Source: Pycnopodia helianthoides
Taxonomy: Eukaryota > Echinodermata > Asteroidea > Forcipulatida > Asteriidae
Length of the DNA stretch: 64,000 bases
NCBI GenBank assembly: GCA_032158295.1
Contig: CM063246.1
Span: 16,589,168-16,653,167, forward strand
Reading direction: 5' to 3'
The position numbers and the translations under genes were made by a program. The notes beneath the pieces were generated by a model. The model was not told the origin of the DNA, did not search any database, and saw only the letters and a program-made list of their open reading frames with translations. This document shows positions 49,201-58,200 of this stretch, piece after piece. Every line of letters starts with the position of its first letter. Position 1 is the first letter of the stretch.

Positions 49201-52200
49201 GCGTTCGTAAAGACGCAAGTCACAAGGCTGCTTCTGAATAGTCGAGTAGCATAGTCCAACCACCGTCTACATGTAATAGACAAAGTTCAGGCTAAACTTG
49301 ATAGTCGAATAATGGTCAATGATATTTCTTGTGTAAACTTGGCCATAGATGCTGACAAAAACATAGATCCAGCAAGAAGGCACAATTTGATAAAAGGCAA
49401 TTTGACACTTTTTCAAATGTAAGTGAATGTTTTGTATACAATCAGGTTTTTTTTCAGTTTATGACTTTTTACCATAGCCTAGATGTTCAAATATAATACA
49501 CTTTATGAAGTCTCAATGCAGTCTTAGGTAGAAAACATTAACATTTTCTGTGTAAATTTTCAAATGTAACAGATTTCCTCATTACTTTCTTTGACAAGTA
49601 ATAAACCACAAGAGCAGATAGATGGGTAGATTTTTAATAATTTTGGGTTAAACAAAGACAAATTTACTAGAGGGGGATTTGAACCAACGATCTCCTGATG
49701 TGTCGATGCTCTACCAACTGAGCTCTAGCCCTATGTTGGTGGTCTCCCTTCTTTGTCAATATCTTTGTTCGGGGGGGGGGGGGTGCCAGTCAGAAGCCAT
49801 ACAACCGTTAACTGCCGTGTAGCCAGGGATGATACAACCTGAGAAGCGGCAGCCAGGGGCTGCCTCTAGTTTCCTTTTTATTTATTTGTTTTCATGGATT
49901 TTGGTGCATGTTCAATATGTACTGTATTATACATGTATCATACCTACATGTTGACCTAAGTTTAAATCGATAACATTCTAAATTGGCAGGTTTTGAAAAG
50001 AAACCACCCTGAGGTACATGTATTGTAATCCAGATCTAAATGCACAGATTGCAGACCATAGTTTTGTTAGTGAGCTATAGATTGAATTACCTTCCAAAGA
50101 CATGTTCCAGGTACATAATATGGTCCTTCTCAACAGGTGCCTTCAGTCTAGACTGGAGATCTGTCCATGTCTTGAACATGATACTGATTGATAGTGGTAT
50201 TTATTTCATTAGCTGGAATAAGGAAGGGGGTGTTGAAGGTGGGGTACATACATGTAAATTTTTATTAAATCCTTCATAATACAGTCATGTACAGGTAGTT
50301 TACCCTGCTCTGCACTGACTCAAGTAACAAATCAATGATTTATAGAAATGTACAATGTATGTAAAATGTAATATCAGAATTACAATGTGGTCTTTGGTGG
50401 ATTGTATAGGCCTAGTAGGTCACTTAAAGGTATTACACAGGATTGGTAGAGCTGACAAAATAGTCACAGACAGGAGTCTGTCAGAGTCAGGAGAAAATAG
50501 AGAAAAAATGCATGTATAATTTTGTGCATGTAAACACATTGTCCATAATTTTGGTTGTAACTGAAATTCTGTAGGTTTCAGATATACAATTTTCTCAAAT
50601 AAAACTTTATTAGAGAGAAATATTTCACAAATCAATGGTTTTAGTATAAACTTCATAATAAGTAAGCTTTCAGACGAAAAATAAACAATGATGTTGTTTA
50701 TCCGGTTACCAATCCTGTATAATACCTTCAAACGTATAGTTTTTAATTTGGATTGAAACATTTTTAAGGATCAGCCTTGACTGGTGAGTGGTGTGAATTT
50801 ATGCACACATGCATAGTAATCGTTTTGGGGGATTTAGGAAAAGACAGCCTCGCTACCAAAGGCAGCGCCGTTGAGGAATAGATAACTGTTTTCTTAAACT
50901 GCAAGATGAAATTGATTAAAGAGACATTATTTGGAGATTTGTTGTTGTTTGATAAGAAAATGTAGGCCTAATTACATTTTTATGTGAAGCACCTTGGAGT
51001 ATTTTTATTAATGGATTTGGTGCTATACATACATGTAGTATGTTATTATTAGGGGTTTCGGCCTGGTAGCCGAAACGCCTATTGATTTCGTCAAGATTTG
51101 TTTTGTTTTTATTACTATCTTTTTAACAGCCTTATTTCCATAGGTTTTGAACACAATTTTTTAAAATTATATAATCTTAACAATGACCCATCTTTACAAA
51201 TAACATACAAAATTGTAGCTTATAACCTTACTTAACCCCTTGAAAACTTGATGTCACCATTGCGCCAATCTTAATTGTTTTTTTAATTTATGGCGAGCTG
51301 ACGACCTCGTCATTTTCAATGCCGACCTGCCATACGACTCCTTTTTTACACGCTAACAATCCCACATCCCGATGTACTGTATGGAATGCCCAAGTCGACT
51401 CTGTCAGCCCAGACGTAAAAAACCTAATTATTTAACTTGATTTTGTGTTAGCTTGTGTTAATGTTTTGAACTTTGTGAAACCCAAGGTTTCAATTACTAA
51501 TTGTTACAACGTCATCACATGTTACAGCGCACTCTATGAAAGTTGTTAAAATCTACACCAAAAGCTGGGTCGTATTTTCAGGGTTTTCGTTTGAAGGCAT
51601 TGCATGGGGACAACTTATTCAGTAATGCAGCTTATAAATTATCTTAGTATGGAATTTTGTTCTCGTCATTGTGATATCATCAGGTGTGAAATTAAAATAA
51701 TTCAAAGTTTACTATTTAAAAAATCATGTCTTCTTAACCACATGTCCTATTTGATCTTTCCTTCTGGTTCAAAGAGGAACCACACGTCGTAAAGTATTAA
51801 TCTTTGTGCCGTCTTGTAATCTATGACACATTTGACATTTTATTAAAAATATGACCCCACTTATGACCTTTCCTTCCGGTTCAAACAGAAAGTTCAAATT
51901 AGAAAAATCACATTTCCTAAATCACATGTCAAAAAGTCATATCTTTGTGCTGTCTTGGAGTTTATGACAAATTATAAATTTTATTCAAAATATGACCCCA
52001 CTTTGACCTTTCCTTCCGGTTTTAACAGGATGTTCAGATACAAAATATTTATACAGAGTTCTTTTAAGTTTTTGGACCAAACTTACTCATAATTTGGATA
52101 TCACATGCAATTTTCAGTATGGAATCTTGGTATCGTATATTTTTAATCAAGCGACTGAAACCCCTCTGTGTTCGTTTTTACAAACATTTGATTTCTAGTT

Positions 52201-55200
52201 ATTGTTATTGTTATTATTTTATTTTATCACAACATGCAAAAGAAAGATCACATTTCCTTTGTGCCGGTAACTCCTCCTCGCAGTAGCCTTAGATCTCAAG
52301 GGTCTTTCTCAGGATCCTCGCTGTTCCCAAAAGCGCTGCCTTCTGTAACAGATATATCCTCACAGTTGTCCCTGCATGTATCTAATCTAGATGTTTCCCC
52401 TGTGCTTTGGGAATTGTGCCATGCTCCAACCACCACAGGGATTACGTTCACTTTCACCTGCCAAATCTTACAGAGTTCCCTGGCCAGGTGTTGGTACTTC
52501 TGGATCTTTTGGTCTCCTTCGAAGCTTTCCTTATTAGTATCATTATTATAATTATTATTATTAAAACTTCCTTTAAAATCAGATTTAAAAAAATTAAAAA
52601 TCTATCAGGCCTGAAATTAAACAGAGGCCACGGAGGCCATGGCCTCCATTGCCCTGGTCATGGTGCCCCTTCAAAAGTTTCCCCTAGGCTTTAAGATTTT
52701 GCAATGGAAGTGCCCTTTCACAATGAATTTAGCCTTTCCCTGTCAAAGATGAAATTCCAGGCCTGTACTATTCTTAAGCCTTTTTACGTATTCTACCTTC
52801 ATGGTCAAAGTGTTGGACCAAAAAGGTCATGAATTGCTGTGGAAGAGTACTATTGGTATGATTTAAATATGCCTTATGTTAATTTAATCGATATGATTCA
52901 TTTTTTTTTTTGTAGTTCAGCCACGTGAGGCGAAAGAACACATCTTCTTTGCTGATGAATTTCCTTCACCTGTTGAAACTTCAAAACATATACACAAACG
53001 TGCTATTGAAGGTAATATGCACAGGAATCGTTATGTAGAGACCTTAGTAGTAGTAGACAAGAAGATGATCAGAAATCATGGAGAGGAGAAGATAACTCCA
53101 TATGTACTGACAGTACTCAACATGGTAGGTGCCATCCATCTCTTCATTATTCATTTCTTGTAATGTCCTCCATGTAGGGGGTTACCACAATTGCAATGAA
53201 GTGTTATAGCACGGACAAATTAGGTTACCAATAGGTTACTGTTTAGAATTATAGCATGTACATGTAGTACTCTTACAAAAGTTTCACTCCCTGAAAAAAA
53301 AGACTTATAATTGAACCTTTGTAAATTTTTAATCACTTTGTTTTTTAAAAGCATTTTTAACTAACTTGTGCTATGCTGTAATCATGTGAAAGCTCATTAC
53401 AAAAGTATAACCGAGCAGGAGATTACAAAGAGAAGACTTTTGGTCCTCACAATTTTTGTCAGTGCAGACATTTAGCATGATCTTCAGGGACTTTAAAGTG
53501 ATTTTGGTCACTGCTGAGAAAACATCTGGTTTATGACTCACCTAGATAAATTTGATCTTGTCGTAACTGTTAAAACTTACCCTTGAGCACAGTCCCAAAC
53601 TAATCAGAATATCTGAAGTGTCTGGGGTATTCATGAATGAAAGTTATTGAAGACTGGCTTTAAAAAGTGAGTGGATGGAAATCATGAGTCACTCCTAAGT
53701 TTACTGGTTTATCCAGCTGGCACAGATGTTAACATGATGTAATCATCCCCCAAAAAGTTGGGGTTTCATCTACATACTAAGGTCTAGGTACTTGGTAAGT
53801 GTTAAGTTTTGTAAATTTCCAAGGATCTGTGCTCTGCAGAACGTGTACATGCAGACCAATGATGACAGTTTTTTGTAGATGTTTTAGCGTGGGCACCAGC
53901 GATAGTAGTTATTGCAATTTCGGGGAATTAACCGCAGACATGTTAAGTCTTTGGTCAAGGCATTTGTAAGAGGGCGTTTACTCTCGTTCTATTAAATTGT
54001 GGCATGCAAAGTCACGACATAAAAAGACTACAAGCCTGTAATTGGAAACGCTTGTTTGTTGCTTGGATTGTGCGTTGAATTCTTCATGATTGCAATGTGG
54101 TCTGAGTTTCACTTCACCTTCGAATGAATTTTTTGACGGTTATTCGAACCGTAAAAGTGTAAACATGTAACCGTACGATCTGTGTAGTGAGTACGTTGTC
54201 GAATGTATGTACTGTACATGTACATGTATGTTAGGGTTGTACAAAAATCACGCCCTGCTGCGGAATCACCTTGTCTCTAATAGAAATAAAATCCCCAAAT
54301 CACAAATTCGTTCAAAATATTTCAGAGCATCTTAGAGCCGCTGTTTAAATCTCAGCAGCCAGACCCAAACACATGGGCAGGTATGTTATTACCGGTATTT
54401 AAGAATGCTCACAGTCTTTGTGAGTTAAATACTGTAAGGCAGGCTAAACCATGTAAACAGGAGTAAGTCAAAGTTTTGAAAAACAAAAAAGGAATTTCAT
54501 CTGAATTTTTTTTCTAAGAAAAAGATGCTATCTAGGCTTTTGAAAATCTTATGAGGCATTTCATGTAAAATCTGTGTGGTTTACATTTTTGAAATGGGCA
54601 TAACTCTTTAGCACTCACACGGTATTACACACAGCGCCATTCACTCCTCACCGTGCCAGGGAAATTCACCAAACAAAATTTTGCCATACCTAGAAATCCT
54701 CAGATAACTTTCGATGTGATTATTTTCTTGTGTTACAAGTTGAGTTTATTTTGTAGAGGATGAAATTATCTTTAGAATAGTTTTCACAGTTGTTTTGTTT
54801 ACTTTACCAAATTAAAGCTTTGAGGTTGGAAACATAAGACAGATCAACTAAAATTAGGAAACATTGTTTGTGATTGAAGGAAACGTTTGTTATGCGACAG
54901 TTTTGCACAAAAGTTTTCTCAATCGTACTGTCCTCTCAAAGAAAAGTTATTTAAGTGATTGAAAATAATCACAACATGAAACCTCATATGATGATCTGTT
55001 CAGTATGCAAGTCATTAACTCCATCATTTCTTGGACTTTGAAGAACAGTTTTTTCATTTCAACTTAAGCATGCATATCTTTACTTGATTTCTTCTATAAA
55101 AACATATTTTGATCTTAATGTGAATTTTTATTTAAAGGTTATTGTATTTTATTCAGTACATGTATGTACACACCAGTACATTTCATTTGTTTTTTGTCTG

Positions 55201-58200
55201 TAATTTTCTTATTCAGTTCATGAAATCATAAATTACAAGATTACAATATTTTAATTCCAGATCACTGCATCATACATGTACTTTTATTTTTTATTTCTAA
55301 GCATTCAAGAAAAAGTACATGTCTAAGCATTATGTTTACTCGCATGTACTGACTGTACTACTACTACTGTGGCCTGGTGGCCAATCACGATGCACAGTGG
55401 AATAATTGTCTGACATCCATGTATTTTGAGCAAAAAATTATGTCATTAGTGCGGAGTGCTATCAAGAGTAGTTGAAGCACACAAGTTTGTTTGCATATTT
55501 TATTTTTGTTTTGGGAGCAATTAAATAAGAGTATGGATTATCGTTGAGTAAGTTCATAACTCTGTTGTAGTGTCAGTTCTGTGTGTTTTGTTAAATACAT
55601 AAAACCTCCTAACTTTGTTTAAAGAAAAAGTATCCATAGGTTTGGTTTAATAAAACAAATATTACGTGTGAGTTACTTTTCAAAGCTCACTGATTTGAAA
55701 TGTCCTCCAGAGATCTAAATGTTTTATCTGAAAAACTGTCAAGATTGATAAAATGGCGTTTAAAGCTTTGCTGATTTTGATTGCACTAGTTGAAATAAGC
55801 ACATGTGGTTTTGCGACTGACAAAACAAAGCAATATTGTTGGAAATAGTGTAGTTGTGAATCAATAGTTTGGTAAATCGAATGATGGATAAAAGTTGCCA
55901 TTTTGAAGCGTTGAAACTCATCTGCCATGTGTCATCCCAGTCAAACACAGTTTTAGATTTTTGCAATTGTTCCTTGTCTTCAGCTCCCCTGATCTCTCTG
56001 TACAGGATTCTGTCATCAGCAAAGAGTTGCATGGTAGACTTCACCTCATCAACTTTATCCTTAAAATATCTAGGAGAAACAGGGATGTTCCTAGTACCGA
56101 GCCCTGTGGCACACCTGATCTTACTGGTGTCCATGATCAATGGGAACTGTAAATAGTGATACATTGCTCTGTGTCACTCACAAACCCTTGATCCAGTTCA
56201 AGGTTTTTCCTCTAATCCCATTGTGTTGAAGTTTGACAGCAATCCTCTGGTGGGGTACCTTGTCAAACCTTGTCAAAGTCTTTTAGGAGTAATGCTGTAA
56301 TTTCCTGCATATAAGGCGCTGACCCCCAAATCACTGAAACAAGATCCAAGTGTTAACATATAAGGCAAAATAAAAAAAAAACATGTTAAGCGTCCTGCCT
56401 TTTTGGAAAAAAGGAGAGGCCGCCAGACACATTTTTTAAGACAAACGGCCGGGATTTTTTTCAAGATGGGTTGCCAGCTTTTTTCTTCGTGTTTTTTTGG
56501 TGTGCTCAAGTAAAAATTACGATGTTATGTATTTTAGAATTGATTTTTTTTGTCAGAGATCGTAAAAATTTATCCTTAAAAAAAAAGAGAAAAAAAGGGA
56601 AGCGGCCTCTTAAAAGGAAGTGGGCGGGGACGCTAAACACGTTTTTTTTTTTGGCCTGCATAATAAGAAGCAACATGACTGCTCACACAGAGGCTCACTA
56701 GTCCCCATTCACTGTTGTGTTGGTACACCAAAACATACCTAGGGGTTTGGGCCTTCTAGCAAAATAGCAAAGTTTTCTCTAGATTTGTATTTATTTATTT
56801 GTTTTTTGTTAACTAGTTATCTTTCTGACCCAAATTCTACTTTTTATTTTGTAATTGTGTGTTCATGGAAAATTGTTTAGATGTGGACAAACTGAAGACA
56901 TATTGAAATCCTGGAAATTTATGTATAGGCCTACATCACCATCAATCTATCACAGAGTTGACCTGGATTACCAAATGACAACCCGTTGGGAAATAATGTT
57001 CACTGAACTCAACCAAATTGGAATTTGAGTTATTTTGCAGCCACTTATAACACTTGAGTTATCGGATATGAATGCTTTGGAATAGAAAGGGTTCTTTGGG
57101 GAAATAATGTTTAAAATAGCTCAAATAATTCAGGAAATGGTGATAGTTTTCATTCTCTAATCCAAGGGCTAGGTTTATTTTCTGCTTTACCACAAAATTT
57201 TCTTTGGCTGATATAGGTTTAAAAGCAATGAATTTTGAGCCAAGTGTGGTTAAGTTCATACCATGACTTATTATGGTCAGGTGCAAGTTCAGGAAAACAG
57301 GTGTAATAAAACATTAAATAAAACTGGCCTTGGAGTAATGACATGCAATCCCAATTGTATCAAATAAAAGAGGCTAAAATGAGAAAGGGTTGGTGTTCAA
57401 CAGAAGGTGATTTATTCCACCTCCGCCTAACCCTTTGCTAAACACTTTCCATGCTATTTTCAGTTCAGGGAAAACTCCTTCTCAAACATCTGACAAAGCA
57501 ATATATCTTGATTTTAATGGAAGATTACACGCACGTTACCACTTGCAAGAAATGAAGAACGTTCAACTCGACACACAACATATGGATTGATCATATGCTG
57601 CGGTGTCTGTGGACACATGGCTTTTAAAAATGTAATACAAAAAAACAATGAATGATTTTGCAAGTTCAGGAAAACAGGTGTAATAAAACATTAAATAAAA
57701 CTGGCCTTGGAGTAATGACATGCAATCCCAATTGTATCAAATAAAAGAGGCTAAAATGAGAAAGGGTTGGTGTTCAACAGAAGGTGATTTATTCCACCTC
57801 CGCCTAACCCTTTGCTAAACACTTTCCATGCTATTTTCAGTTCAGGGAAAACTCCTTCTCAAACATCTGACAAAGCAATATATCTTGATTTTAATGGAAG
57901 ATTACACGCACGTTACCACTTGCAAGAAATGAAGAACGTTCAACTCGACACACAACATATGGATTGATCATATGCTGCGGTGTCTGTGGACACATGGCTT
58001 TTAAAAATGTAATACAAAAAAACAATGAATGATTTTGTCTCTCAATTGTTATATCCACTGTTAAAATTAAATGTATATGTAAATGAAGAAGCAGTTTTAA
58101 CTGCTTAATTTCATAAAAAATCATTGGTAATATTTTCATGTTAATCAAGATGTCAGTATTTAAGACTGATATTCAGCACAGGAACAAGTGTAAACAATCA

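Larger units (their letters stand above)
34319..52915 (+). other. ADAMTS intron 4 (18.6 kb)
   Basis: The largest intron in the window. Listed separately are a CAGGCCTG MITE remnant, three GTGTTCGG-type repeat blocks, a CR1-like LINE, the 34-bp minisatellite, a tRNA-like SINE, a TTAA-type MITE, another LINE end and a third CAGGCCTG MITE. Remaining stretches (for example 42240-44160, 45600-47380, 48560-49640) are AT-rich with no gene seen. Confidence 0.6.

Noticed and set aside
49666..49738. A functional tRNA gene on the minus strand
   Set aside because: The A and B boxes are good but the anticodon stem does not pair, and the sequence continues into a SINE body.
52234..52551. 105-codon plus-strand ORF upstream of ADAMTS exon 5
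   Set aside because: It is antisense to a LINE C-terminal block that reads clearly on the minus strand.
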